A stretch of DNA of 38,322 nt from Verrucomicrobiaceae bacterium (GTDB lineage Bacteria > Verrucomicrobiota > Verrucomicrobiia > Verrucomicrobiales > Verrucomicrobiaceae): assembly GCA_027490195.1 (NCBI GenBank), contig JAIXYN010000034.1, positions 1-38,322 of the forward strand. The letters are read 5' to 3'. How positions within the stretch are numbered: position 1 is the first letter of the stretch; the number at the start of each line of letters is the position of its first letter. Positions 8,084-16,163 of the stretch are shown here, piece after piece. The notes beneath the pieces were generated by a model that made no database searches, was not told where the DNA came from, and was given only the letters and a program-made list of their open reading frames with translations. Both the position numbers and the translations under genes were made by a program.

Positions 8084-9490
8084 ATGCCCCACACCGTTTC
8101 GCGCCTCTGCCTCGTCCCGGCCTTCCTCATGGGGCTCGGGGCCTGTACTGTCGGGCCTGATTACAAGAAGCCGGACACATCGGACATCACGCCCGCGACT
8201 TGGCGCTGGCAGGCCAGTGTACCGCGTGATGCCGCACCCAAGGGTGAGTGGTGGAAGGTCTTTCATGACAGCGAACTCGATCGCTTGGAAGCCCTGGCGT
8301 TTTCGGACAATCAAAACCTCCGCGCCGCCTATGCGCGCATCCAGCAATCACGCGCGAATGCCCGTGCTGCCGCTACGGATTGGTATCCATCCTTCGGCCT
8401 CAACTCACGCAACAAGCGTGAGCGCACCTCCGCCAATCTGCCCACGCCAATCCCCGTCAACATCCCCTCCGCACAGATCAACACCTACAGTGAAACCCTG
8501 GACCTCAGCTATGAGATTGACCTCTGGGGCAAGGTGCGGCGTTCCTTTGAATCCGCACGCGCCGAGTCCGAATCGAGCGCGGCTGATTTTAATCAGGTGC
8601 TCCTCACACTGACCGGCGATGTCGCTGCGACGTATTTTCAGCTGCGTGCGCTGGATGCGGATCTCGCCTCACTGCGCCGCACCATCGCGCTGCGTGAAAA
8701 AAGCCTCGGCATCATTCAGCAGCGCTTCAATGCCGGCACCATTCAGGAGACGGATGTGGCGCGCTCCAAAACCGAAGTCGCCACCGCCAGGGCGGAACTC
8801 GCTGATATCAAACGCCAGCGCCAGGAAGCCTGTGACAATCTCTCCCTGCTGTGCGGTGTGCCAGCCACGAATTTCACTTTGGCCGAGCGCCCACTGCATG
8901 GATCGCCGCCCGTGATTCCTGCGGGACTGCCTGCCAATATGCTTGAACGCCGACCCGATGTGGCTGCAGCGGAGCGCATCGTTGCCGCGCGCAATGCCGA
9001 CATCGGCGTGGCCACCGCAGCGTATTTCCCCGCCATCAGCCTCACGGGACAGGGCGGTTACTTGAGCAAGGACACGGGCAGCCTCTTCACCGCTGACAGC
9101 CGCGTGTGGTCCATTGGCCCCAGTCTCAGCCTGCCCGTCACTGGCTTCGCTCTTATCCGCGCCAATGTGCGCAAAAAGCGTGAAGCGCGGGAGGAAGCCA
9201 TCGCCAATTATCGGCAGGCGGTGCTCGCTGCATTGAAAGACGTCGAGACCACGCTCGCGCAGACGCGCTATCGTGCTGAGCAGTCTGCCGCGCAAAACGA
9301 AGCCGTCGCGGCTGCTTCGCAAGCTGCCGAACTTACCCGCGCGCGCTATGACAGCGGCACCGTCGGCTACCTCGAATTCCTCGATGCCGAACGCACTCGC
9401 CTGCAAACTGAGCGACAGGCCAATCAGGTGACCGCGCAGAGATTTATTGCTACGGTGCGGCTAGTGAAGGCGATGGGCGGCGGGTGGTGA
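8084..9490 (+). CDS. outer-membrane efflux channel lipoprotein (OprM/NodT family)
   Basis: TolC-like trimeric channel that completes the efflux system. The product has 468 residues from the chosen start, close to the family norm. A lipoprotein signal ends in LGAC with Cys21, followed by the OprM-type start TVGPDYKKP. Two copies of the outer-membrane-efflux repeat follow. Family patterns include SYEIDLWGKVRRSFESA and, late, RYDSGTVGYLEFLDAER. The ATG at 8084 gives the most compact signal peptide; an in-frame ATG at 8069 and a TTG at 8054 are alternatives, and none has a clear ribosome-binding site. It lies 242 bp after the pump gene with an inverted-repeat element between. Confidence 0.94.
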   Translation: MPHTVSRLCLVPAFLMGLGACTVGPDYKKPDTSDITPATWRWQASVPRDAAPKGEWWKVFHDSELDRLEALAFSDNQNLRAAYARIQQSRANARAAATDWYPSFGLNSRNKRERTSANLPTPIPVNIPSAQINTYSETLDLSYEIDLWGKVRRSFESARAESESSAADFNQVLLTLTGDVAATYFQLRALDADLASLRRTIALREKSLGIIQQRFNAGTIQETDVARSKTEVATARAELADIKRQRQEACDNLSLLCGVPATNFTLAERPLHGSPPVIPAGLPANMLERRPDVAAAERIVAARNADIGVATAAYFPAISLTGQGGYLSKDTGSLFTADSRVWSIGPSLSLPVTGFALIRANVRKKREAREEAIANYRQAVLAALKDVETTLAQTRYRAEQSAAQNEAVAAASQAAELTRARYDSGTVGYLEFLDAERTRLQTERQANQVTAQRFIATVRLVKAMGGGW

Positions 9491-10084
9491 AAGCTCACGG
9501 TCAATGGGCATGCGATGCCGTTTTTGACAGGATTATCAGAAGTTCGGAATTTCAGGATTGTAGCAGGAGAACTAGTCGAGCGTCGGATTACAAAATCGTG
9601 ATTTTTGGAGCTTGCGGCATGCTCTTGGCGCGGCGGCGGATTATTGCAGACGCTGCTGGCAGGCGCAGTCTGTGGCGGAATTCTGGGTTTGCTTCCCGGT
9701 CGGTCGCATGCTGACCCAGGGAAGCACTCGCCAAGGCTCGGCATCCCTGGGCTATATGACGCAGCCCTTTCAGGGCTGGTGTGGCGCGGGGCGGAGTGGT
9801 GGAAGAGGTAGGTGTGCTCGGCAAGAAAGTGCCGAGTGCCTAGCCCGCACTTCTCACACTCCAAACGTTTACATCTGGTGAAGTTGCTCGAAGTGCCGAG
9901 TCCGCGAAGGAACCGACTCGGTATCGGAATTGCCTTCGGCTGTCTTACGGCTCCGAGCTACGTGACGCGTGCCATACACTGTTTTTAGATTCCCAGTGAG
10001 TGCGAAAATGCGGGCTAGAGTCAAGGAATGACGACAACCTGCTTTTACTGAGTGCCATTCATGTCCGGCCTTTTCATCACTTCC
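9491..10084. other. repeat-bearing intergenic region
   Basis: 594 bp between the convergent channel gene and first DUF1501 gene. It starts with a TTGACAGGATTATCAG tract of a type often dispersed in related genomes (recalled, not checked). It then holds the R1-end/R5 composite (9683-9777) and an inverted pair around CCGAGTC and GACTCGG near 9896-9931. No convincing gene was seen. Confidence 0.55.
9714..9777 (+). repeat. dispersed repeat family R5, copy B
   Basis: A diverged copy of 368-430 in the same orientation: ACCCAGGG, an AGGCTCG block, CCCTGGGCT, and CAGCCCTTTCAGGGCT at the right end. It is preceded by CTGGGTTTGCTTCCCGGTC at about 9683-9701, the same tract that ends R1 copy A, so the R1-end/R5 junction is itself conserved. 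Confidence 0.6.
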
Positions 10085-11449
10085 TCAAATCAGCTCTTTG
10101 ATCGGCTGCGCACCGTTTTCCACAAGGTAATGCGGACGCCCTTTGTTGTCGGTGACGGTTGTGGTGTTCACGTCGATGCCGAGGTTGCGATAGAGGGTGG
10201 CAAAGACTTCGGGGAAGGTGACGGGGCGGCTGTCGGCCTCGCCACCGAGGCGATCGGTGGAGCCGATGACTTGGCCATTGGGCATGCCACCGCCGGCGAG
10301 CAGGGCCATGGCCACACGCGGCCAGTGGTCACGGCCCACCTGCGGGCTGATGATGGGTGTGCGGCCAAATTCACCCCAGACGAGCACGGTGCAGTCCTTG
10401 TCCATCCCGCGCTGGTGCAGGTCTTCGATGAGGGCAGTGATGCCTTGATCAAAGATGGGGAAGTCTTCGCGTTCGCGGGAGAAGATGTCATTGCCCGGTC
10501 CGCCATGCCAATCCCACTTGCTGTAGTTCACGGTGACGACACGCGCACCGGCCTCGACGAGTCGGCGTGCAGTGAGAAAACTTTGCGGGACGCGCGGGGC
10601 TCCGTTTTCGTCGATGCGTTTGACGGTGTCGCCGGTGCCATAGCGTGCGACGAGGCGCGGGTCTTCTTTGGAGAGATCAAGGGCATCGGCGAGCTTGGAT
10701 GAGGTGAGCACGCCCATGGCCTGCTGGGTGAAGGCGTCCATGCCCTCCATGCGGCCGCTGGAATCCACATCACGGCGGAAGCGGTCGATGCTGGAGAGCA
10801 GGCGGGCGCGATCCGCGAGGCGGTCATAGGTGATGCCTTGCAGAGTGAGATCTCCCCGGCTGGGGCCCATGTGGCGAAAGGCCGCATTGGCGGAGCCCAG
10901 CATGCCTGGGCCAGGCTCGTTGTAGGGGCCATGCGTGCAGTCGTAGCACATGCTGACGAAGGGCGGGACGGCGGGATCCACCGCACCTTGCAGCTTGTTC
11001 ACCACGCTGCCGAACTGCGGCCAGCCGCCGGGTGGTGCCACACCTGTGGGCACATGGCCGGTGTAGCACTGGGCCGCGTCGTGACCGGCCTGTGCGCCGA
11101 CGAGCGAGCGGATGATGGTGAACTTGTCCATCATCTTGGCCATGCGCGGGAAGAGCTCGCAGATTTCAATGCCGGGCACGTTGGTGCCGATGGGCTTGTG
11201 CGGTCCCGCGACTTCTCTGGGCGCATTCGGTTTGAGGTCGAACATGTCCTGATGCGGCGGCCCGCCGACGAGGTAGATGAGAATGACCGACTTGTGCGAA
11301 TTACGAATGCCTGCCTGAGATTCAAGTGCGAGCAGCTTCGGCAACGAGAGCCCCACGGAGCCGAGGCCGCCGATCTTGAGGAAGTTCCGCCGCGAGACAC
11401 CGTCACAGAGCGGGCTGGCGTGATCAGCAGGGGCGAGGATTTTGAGCAT
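10085..11449 (-). CDS. DUF1501 family protein, Tat-exported
   Basis: A 454-residue DUF1501 protein, a family of the alkaline-phosphatase/sulfatase fold that is expanded in Planctomycetes and Verrucomicrobia and has no settled function. Residues 19-25 (SRRNFLK) with the glycine-rich GGLGSVGL after it are a twin-arginine signal. Family patterns are present: LVGGPPHQDMFDLKPNAP near 60-77, a central WDWHGG, and VLVWGEFGRTPIISP with GRDHWP in the C-terminal third. In this family such genes usually sit beside a DUF1549/DUF1553 gene; here no partner adjoins and a second DUF1501 gene follows upstream after about 790 bp. No Shine-Dalgarno sequence. Confidence 0.93.
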   Translation of the reverse strand: MLKILAPADHASPLCDGVSRRNFLKIGGLGSVGLSLPKLLALESQAGIRNSHKSVILIYLVGGPPHQDMFDLKPNAPREVAGPHKPIGTNVPGIEICELFPRMAKMMDKFTIIRSLVGAQAGHDAAQCYTGHVPTGVAPPGGWPQFGSVVNKLQGAVDPAVPPFVSMCYDCTHGPYNEPGPGMLGSANAAFRHMGPSRGDLTLQGITYDRLADRARLLSSIDRFRRDVDSSGRMEGMDAFTQQAMGVLTSSKLADALDLSKEDPRLVARYGTGDTVKRIDENGAPRVPQSFLTARRLVEAGARVVTVNYSKWDWHGGPGNDIFSREREDFPIFDQGITALIEDLHQRGMDKDCTVLVWGEFGRTPIISPQVGRDHWPRVAMALLAGGGMPNGQVIGSTDRLGGEADSRPVTFPEVFATLYRNLGIDVNTTTVTDNKGRPHYLVENGAQPIKELI

Positions 11450-11716
11450 GACTTGTGATGGGTGCTTGGGAAGCTTTGGCGTTGTCCAGCTTGGCGGGGC
11501 CGTCTGGAGCGCGGAAGGATACGCGGTGGCAAAGAAGTCTCTTTCCCGGAGGGAGGGCGCTGTTGGAAAATGGTTTTTGCGGGTGGCGTTGCTGCGTTCG
11601 CTTCGGCCCCTGCTGAGTGTGCCAGCCCCAAGCGTTTTAAATCACCCTCTCCCCGTCCCTGACACACGACCGCAATGAATTATTGATACCTAGGACAGTT
11701 GAAAATGAGTCTGAAG

Positions 11717-11732
11717 GAACAGGTCTGTTTTC
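11717..11732. repeat. palindromic 16-mer, left copy
   Basis: GAACAGGTCTGTTTTC. The core AACAG-GT-CTGTT is a 12-bp interrupted palindrome. A second copy differing only in the central two bases lies at 11987-12002. The two bracket dispersed repeat R2 copy A. They could be element ends or regulator sites upstream of the first DUF1501 gene. Confidence 0.5.
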
Positions 11733-11765
11733 CAAGCAGAGCATCAGGCCCGGCGCTTCATGCTG

Positions 11766-11960
11766 GGACGTAGGATGGACGTGGCGACAGCCCGTCCGTC
11801 CATGAGCGTGAGGCAAACGTCTTGAGCCTGCGAGCGTTCGGGCAGACTTGAGCGCACCGTGAGCGCTTGGGCGTGCGAACGTCATCGCAGTCGGGCGGTT
11901 TGGCGGAGTGGGCGCTGGAGCATGGGCTGTCCTCGACGCCAAACACGACCGACCTACGTT
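11766..11960 (+). repeat. dispersed repeat family R2, copy A
   Basis: About 195 bp sharing several blocks with the reverse complement of 27490-27630. The strongest are an exact 18-bp block at 11890-11907 (GTCGGGCGGTTTGGCGGA) and a 25-bp block with one mismatch at 11934-11958. Copy A has about 50 bp in its middle that copy B lacks. No coding frame is shared by the two copies, so I call it non-coding. Confidence 0.75.
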
Positions 11961-11986
11961 CCAGAAAGCACGCATGTCCTCTCAGT

Positions 11987-12002
11987 GAACAGACCTGTTT
12001 TC
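11987..12002. repeat. palindromic 16-mer, right copy
   Basis: GAACAGACCTGTTTTC, the partner of 11717-11732. Because the core is palindromic, the pair can be read as direct or inverted repeats around R2 copy A. Confidence 0.5.
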
Positions 12003-12236
12003 AATTGAGCATGGTATTACTTTGAGGAACCGGAGCGCAGCGGAGATAGACGAATTCAAAGGGCAGGGATGAGGGGACGGCAGGAGCCCCTCGCGAACAC
12101 GGCGATGCCCCCCACACCCTTACCTCTCCCCAAATGACGTCTTGGGCATTGCCATATGATCGGTGGGGAGAGGGGATTCGCTTTTTGTCCTGACAATGTT
12201 ATGAGCCAGGCAGGCTGTATCCTATTATAATATGCT

Positions 12237-13646
12237 CTATCCAAACAGCCCCATGACGGGCTTGCCGGTGGAGAAGGGAGGGCGGGAGAGGCCGGTGTTC
12301 ATGGTGAGATCGTTCAACGGCACGCCCAGGGCATGGAGGACGGTGGCGTGGAGATCCTGTACGGTGACGGGATCGCTCACGGGTGCGGAGGCGGTCTTGT
12401 CGGACTCGCCGTAAACCGCGCCGCCGCGAATGCCGCAACCGGCGACGATGGCGGAGAAACACTTGGGCCAGTGCTGGCGTCCGGGAGGCCCCTGTGTGAG
12501 GATGATGGGCGTACGGCCGAATTCGCCGACGGCAACGACCAGTGTGTCCTCCAGCAGGCCGCGCTGCTTGAGATCGGTGAGAAGAGCGGAGAGCGCCTGA
12601 TCGAGACGCGGCAGGCAGAAGTTCATGCCATAAGAGCCACCGCCGAAGGCGTTGCCCATGCCCATGTTGCCGCCATGCATGTCCCAGCTGGAGCTGGGCG
12701 GACCGCCGCCTTTTTCATCCGGCGCGGCACCGACCCAGCCATTGACGGTGATGAAGCGCACGCCTGCCTCGACCATTCGCCGTGCGAGCAGGAGATTCTG
12801 CCCGAGTGGGTGCAGGCCATAGCGTTCGCGCACGGCCAGGGGCTCACTCTTCAAATCAAACGCCTGCCGGCCTTCCGGACGGGTCATGGCGTCGTAGGCT
12901 TTCTCGCGCAGTTCGCTCCAGTCCTTGCCCTGCGGATTCTCCGCGAGGAGCTTGGACTCCAGATCGGCCAGCAGTTTGCGCCGTTCCCAAAGGCGCTCGG
13001 GATCGCCCATGTCATAAATCTCCGGCGGCTTGAAATTCGGCATCGCGGGATGGTTGGTCTCAGAGCCGATGAACACCGGCGCGTGCGCAGACCCCAGGTA
13101 GCCACCGGAGCCGATGTTCGGCGCGCAGAAGACTGGTGGGCCCACGCACTTGATGAGCCAGGCGTTGGAAACGAGGTTGTGCTCACTCGGCAGATGCTTG
13201 GCCACGACGGAGCCGAGATAGGGGAGGCCGTCGGGCTCGCCCTGCTTCACGCGTTCGATCAACTGCCCGCTGAGCAGGTTGTGCATCGCGTCGAAGTGAT
13301 TGTTGATCGGCCCTGGGTGCGTCATCGAGCGGATGAGGCAAAACTGATCCGTCACTTTCGCTAGCATCGGGTGCAGCTCACTGAGGTGCATGCCCGGTAC
13401 TTTGGTGCGGATGGGTTTGTAAGGGCCGCGTATCTCGGACGGTGCGTCTGGCTTGAGATCCCAGGTGTCGAGCTGGCTCGGGCCGCCGCAGAGCAGCAGA
13501 AAGATGCAGCGCTTCTTCGAAGCCACTGCCTTGCCTGAGGCGTCCAGCTTGTCCTTGCCGACGACGAGTCCAGGAATGGCGAGGTTCAGAGCGCCGATGC
13601 CACCGGCTTGAAGAAACTGGCGGCGAGAGGTCGGGAGGATATTCAT
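12237..13646 (-). CDS. DUF1501 family protein, Tat-exported
   Basis: A 469-residue DUF1501 protein, the second in the window. SRRQFLQ at residues 7-13 with GGIGALNLAIPG after it gives a twin-arginine signal. Family patterns include LLLCGGPSQLDTWDLKPDAP (about 49-68), a central SSWDMHGG, and VVAVGEFGRTPIIL with GRQHWPK near the C-terminus. It is clearly diverged from the first copy, so this is not a recent tandem duplication. Function is unknown; the family shares the alkaline-phosphatase fold. It is on the same strand as the LysR gene upstream but separated from it by 131 bp, and no DUF1549/DUF1553 partner adjoins. Confidence 0.93.
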   Translation of the reverse strand: MNILPTSRRQFLQAGGIGALNLAIPGLVVGKDKLDASGKAVASKKRCIFLLLCGGPSQLDTWDLKPDAPSEIRGPYKPIRTKVPGMHLSELHPMLAKVTDQFCLIRSMTHPGPINNHFDAMHNLLSGQLIERVKQGEPDGLPYLGSVVAKHLPSEHNLVSNAWLIKCVGPPVFCAPNIGSGGYLGSAHAPVFIGSETNHPAMPNFKPPEIYDMGDPERLWERRKLLADLESKLLAENPQGKDWSELREKAYDAMTRPEGRQAFDLKSEPLAVRERYGLHPLGQNLLLARRMVEAGVRFITVNGWVGAAPDEKGGGPPSSSWDMHGGNMGMGNAFGGGSYGMNFCLPRLDQALSALLTDLKQRGLLEDTLVVAVGEFGRTPIILTQGPPGRQHWPKCFSAIVAGCGIRGGAVYGESDKTASAPVSDPVTVQDLHATVLHALGVPLNDLTMNTGLSRPPFSTGKPVMGLFG

Positions 13647-13777
13647 AAGCAGTGGCTGTTCGAGACAAATGGAATGCTGCCGCTGGCGGCATGCCCCGTG
13701 CAGAGCCCGGGGCTTGATAGTTACGGTGCCACGGGCTGATCTTTCTCATCGCCGGGAAGTAAACCTATCCCACAGCC

Positions 13778-14680
13778 TCACTCACCACCCACACGCCTGC
13801 GCTCAATCTTCGGCTTCATTAGCTCTCGCAGAATTAGATTCGGAAACCGCCTGCTCGGCGTGATCGCATAAAAGCTCTCTTTGATCTGCGGAAACTTGTG
13901 CCGCTCTACCAGCACCCCGCTCTCCAGCTCATCCTTGACGACCACCGGCGGCACCAGCGTCACCCCGTGTGTTTCACGCGCCATCAGTCGCAGCATCGCC
14001 ATGTCATCCACCTCCGCCGCGATGATCGGCCGTATCCCCGCCTGATCCATCAGCACATCAAACGCCGTGCGGATGCTGCTCTCCAGACTGGGCAGCACAA
14101 TCGGCACCGTTTCCAAGTCTTCAGGAAAACGAAAAGGCTTCATCCCCCGCTTCTTATGCCCGACCAGGCTCACCGCCTGCTCATCCAGCAGATGGCTGTG
14201 CCAGCCCGTCTCCGCATCGCGCCGCACCGGCGTATTGGAGAGCACCACATCCAGCGTGTGTGTCTGCAACTGCGCCAAAAGCTCGCGCAGGCTGCCCGAG
14301 TGGATGATCAGCTCCACGTCATCACGCGGAACTAGCGGGCGCAAAAAACTGAGCTGAAAGTTTCGCGACAAGTTTGACGCAGCACCCACCCGCAGCAGTC
14401 CGCGACTGCGCCCCGCGCGGTTTTTCAGCAGGTCGGTCAGCTCCTCACCGCTTTGAAAGATGGACTGGGCATACTCCAGCGCGATGCGCCCCGCCTCGGT
14501 CAAAACGAGCGACTTGTGCTTCCTGTCAAACAGCGGCTGGCCAAGACTTTCCTCCAGGCTGCGCAACTGCACGCTGAGCGCCGACTGCGAGAGCTTCAAG
14601 TGTTTCGCCGCCTGGGTCAGGCTGCCTTCCATGGCGATGGCACGGAAGTAGCGGAGGTGATGGTAGTTCAAAAAGGCCAT
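13778..14680 (-). CDS. LysR-family regulator, NhaR-like, of the bicarbonate cassette
   Basis: A 300-residue LysR-type regulator. The N-terminal helix-turn-helix reads NYHHLRYFRAIAMEGSLTQA followed by AKHLKLSQSALSVQLRSLEE, closest in style to NhaR. The C-terminal part is the usual two-lobed periplasmic-binding-like sensor domain. The start at 14680 was preferred to an in-frame ATG at 14716 because it places the helix-turn-helix at the usual distance from the N-terminus. It is divergent from the SbtA-type transporter with 83 bp between, and a perfect palindrome sits in that gap. The arrangement strongly suggests that it controls the transporter. In cyanobacteria other LysR proteins (CcmR, CmpR) control bicarbonate uptake; whether this one senses similar metabolites is inference. 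Confidence 0.92.
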   Translation of the reverse strand: MAFLNYHHLRYFRAIAMEGSLTQAAKHLKLSQSALSVQLRSLEESLGQPLFDRKHKSLVLTEAGRIALEYAQSIFQSGEELTDLLKNRAGRSRGLLRVGAASNLSRNFQLSFLRPLVPRDDVELIIHSGSLRELLAQLQTHTLDVVLSNTPVRRDAETGWHSHLLDEQAVSLVGHKKRGMKPFRFPEDLETVPIVLPSLESSIRTAFDVLMDQAGIRPIIAAEVDDMAMLRLMARETHGVTLVPPVVVKDELESGVLVERHKFPQIKESFYAITPSRRFPNLILRELMKPKIERRRVGGE

Positions 14681-14712
14681 GATCTCACATATAGCAAAGC
14701 GAACGATGAATG

Positions 14713-14728
14713 CCAATTCTTGAATTGG
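14713..14728. promoter_or_regulatory. candidate LysR operator between the divergent genes
   Basis: CCAATTCTTGAATTGG is a 16-bp palindrome with a two-base centre, lying 32 bp from the LysR start and 35 bp from the transporter start. Downstream, TAAAAT at 14751-14756 is a five-of-six match to a -10 box for the transporter. The -35 position is poor, as is common at LysR-activated promoters. If that box is used, transcription would start right at the ATG at 14764. Confidence 0.55.
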
Positions 14729-14763
14729 AACGAATCATCTTTTTAACGGATAAAATCAGCCTC

Positions 14764-15744
14764 ATGGACTTACTCACCGCGATTCAATCCAACCTTCTCA
14801 GCCCCGCCATCCTCTTCTTCGTGCTCGGAGTTTTTGCGGCGGTTTCAAAAAGCGACCTCAAATTCCCCGAGGCCCTCTACTCCACCCTGACGATCTACCT
14901 GCTGACGGCCATCGGCTTCAAAGGCGGAGTCGCAGTGCATCAGGCGGGCATCGGGGTGGTGTGGCTGCCTGCGCTGGCCGCCATGCTTCTTGGCGGTCTG
15001 ATACCCCTCTGGGCCTATCCCGTGCTCCGGAAGGCGGGGAAATTCAGCGTGGCAGACGCCGGTGCCATCGCCGCGCACTATGGCAGCGTGAGCGCAGTGA
15101 CATTCATCGCAGCAACGAACTTCCTCAAGAGCATCCACGAGCCCTATGAGAGCTATGCCTCGGCCTTCCTCGCGGTCATGGAGTCACCGGCCATCATCGT
15201 GGGCGTCATGCTTGGCAAAGGCGCGCTGGGCGGAAAGCTTTCCCTGCGGGATTCAGGCGTGCGCCATGCACTGCGGGACGCGGTTCTGGGCAAAGGGGTG
15301 CTGCTGCTGGTGGGTTCACTCATCATCGGCGCATTGAGCGGCCCCAAGGGCATGGCCATGGTGGAGGGCTTCTTTGTCACCCCCTTCCAGGGAGTGCTGG
15401 CCCTCTTCCTTCTGGAGATGGGCATGGTGGCCGGGCGCAGGCTGGGAGACCTCAAAAAAGCAGGCTTCTTCCTGGTGATCTTCGGCATCACAGCGCCTCT
15501 GCTGCACGGCACCGTGGGCGTTCTCTTGGGCATCTGGACCGGGCTGAGCATCGGCGGCTGCACCCTACTCGGCGTGCTGGCAGCCAGCGCCTCTTACATC
15601 GCCGCACCGGCGGCGGTTCGCCTCTCACTGCCGGAGGCCAATCCCGCCTACTCGCTGACGGGAGCACTCGCGATCACCTTTCCCTTCAATATCACCTTTG
15701 GCGTGCCACTCTTCTACGAAATCGCCAAACGCTTCCACGCCTAA
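14764..15744 (+). CDS. sbtA: SbtA-type sodium-dependent bicarbonate transporter
   Basis: Inner-membrane bicarbonate transporter of the SbtA (formerly DUF897) family, 326 residues with about ten hydrophobic segments. Family-like features include FPEALYSTLTIYLLTAIGFK near 34-53, the loop AAHYGSVSAVTF at 103-114 (which corresponds to a substrate-region motif GAVSGSTMAA in cyanobacterial SbtA), and the symmetric second-half segment GVLAASASYIAAPAAVRLSL. The ATG at 14764 is preferred to one at 14710, which would place the N-terminus inside the regulator palindrome. An SbtB-like gene follows after 26 bp and a carbonic anhydrase after that, which supports the transporter assignment. SbtA is best known from cyanobacterial carbon concentration but homologues are found in many heterotrophs. 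Confidence 0.9.
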   Translation: MDLLTAIQSNLLSPAILFFVLGVFAAVSKSDLKFPEALYSTLTIYLLTAIGFKGGVAVHQAGIGVVWLPALAAMLLGGLIPLWAYPVLRKAGKFSVADAGAIAAHYGSVSAVTFIAATNFLKSIHEPYESYASAFLAVMESPAIIVGVMLGKGALGGKLSLRDSGVRHALRDAVLGKGVLLLVGSLIIGALSGPKGMAMVEGFFVTPFQGVLALFLLEMGMVAGRRLGDLKKAGFFLVIFGITAPLLHGTVGVLLGIWTGLSIGGCTLLGVLAASASYIAAPAAVRLSLPEANPAYSLTGALAITFPFNITFGVPLFYEIAKRFHA

Positions 15745-15770
15745 ATCCAACAATCAACACCCTACGGACC

Positions 15771-16073
15771 ATGAACCTTCATCCCATGAAACGCGTCACC
15801 ATCATCTGTGAATCCATCCTTGAAGAGCGGGTGCTCGAACTCCTCCATGAGGCCGGAGCCCACGGGCACACAGCCTTTGCAGTGCGCGGCGGCGGCAATC
15901 AGGGCGAGCGCTACGCGGACATCGCCGAGACTGCCAATGTGCAGATCGAAGTGATCCTGAAGCCCTCGGTCGCCGAGCCCCTGCTCCAGCGACTGCAGAG
16001 CGAGCTCTTCGCCGACTATGCCATGGTGGCCTATGAGAGTGATGTGCGCGTGCTGCGGCCGGACAAGTTCTAG
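15771..16073 (+). CDS. sbtB: SbtB-like PII-family signalling protein
   Basis: A 100-residue PII-like protein expected to form trimers and bind the cytoplasmic side of SbtA in response to adenine nucleotides. The pattern KRVTIICESILEERVLELLH, then a T-loop-like GGGNQGERYADIAETANVQI and EVILKPSVAEPLLQRL, fits the ferredoxin-like PII fold. The redox CGPXGC tail seen in some cyanobacterial SbtB proteins is absent: the chain ends VLRPDKF. It starts 26 bp after sbtA. The ATG at 15771 has a weak ACGGA five bases upstream; a second in-frame ATG at 15786 would begin the protein at MKRVTII and is the main alternative. Confidence 0.88.
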   Translation: MNLHPMKRVTIICESILEERVLELLHEAGAHGHTAFAVRGGGNQGERYADIAETANVQIEVILKPSVAEPLLQRLQSELFADYAMVAYESDVRVLRPDKF

Positions 16074-16163
16074 CGCCGCGACCCCTCCAGCTCTTTTCGC
16101 CTTTGCCCCTCTTCAGCTGAAAAAAACCGACAGACATAACCACATACCACCACATCCTAATAC

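Larger units (their letters stand above)
11450..12236. other. repeat-rich intergenic region
   Basis: 787 bp upstream of the first DUF1501 gene and downstream of the second, both on the minus strand. It contains dispersed repeat R2 copy A and, flanking it, two AACAG-NN-CTGTT palindromes. A pyrimidine- and CCCC-rich stretch fills 12100-12180. Open frames here are short and not protein-like. The promoter of the first DUF1501 gene should lie near 11450-11700 but no clear box was recognised. Confidence 0.5.

Noticed and set aside
12333..13364. 343-codon plus-strand frame opposite the second DUF1501 gene
   Set aside because: A shadow of GC-rich third positions; the minus strand carries clear family motifs.
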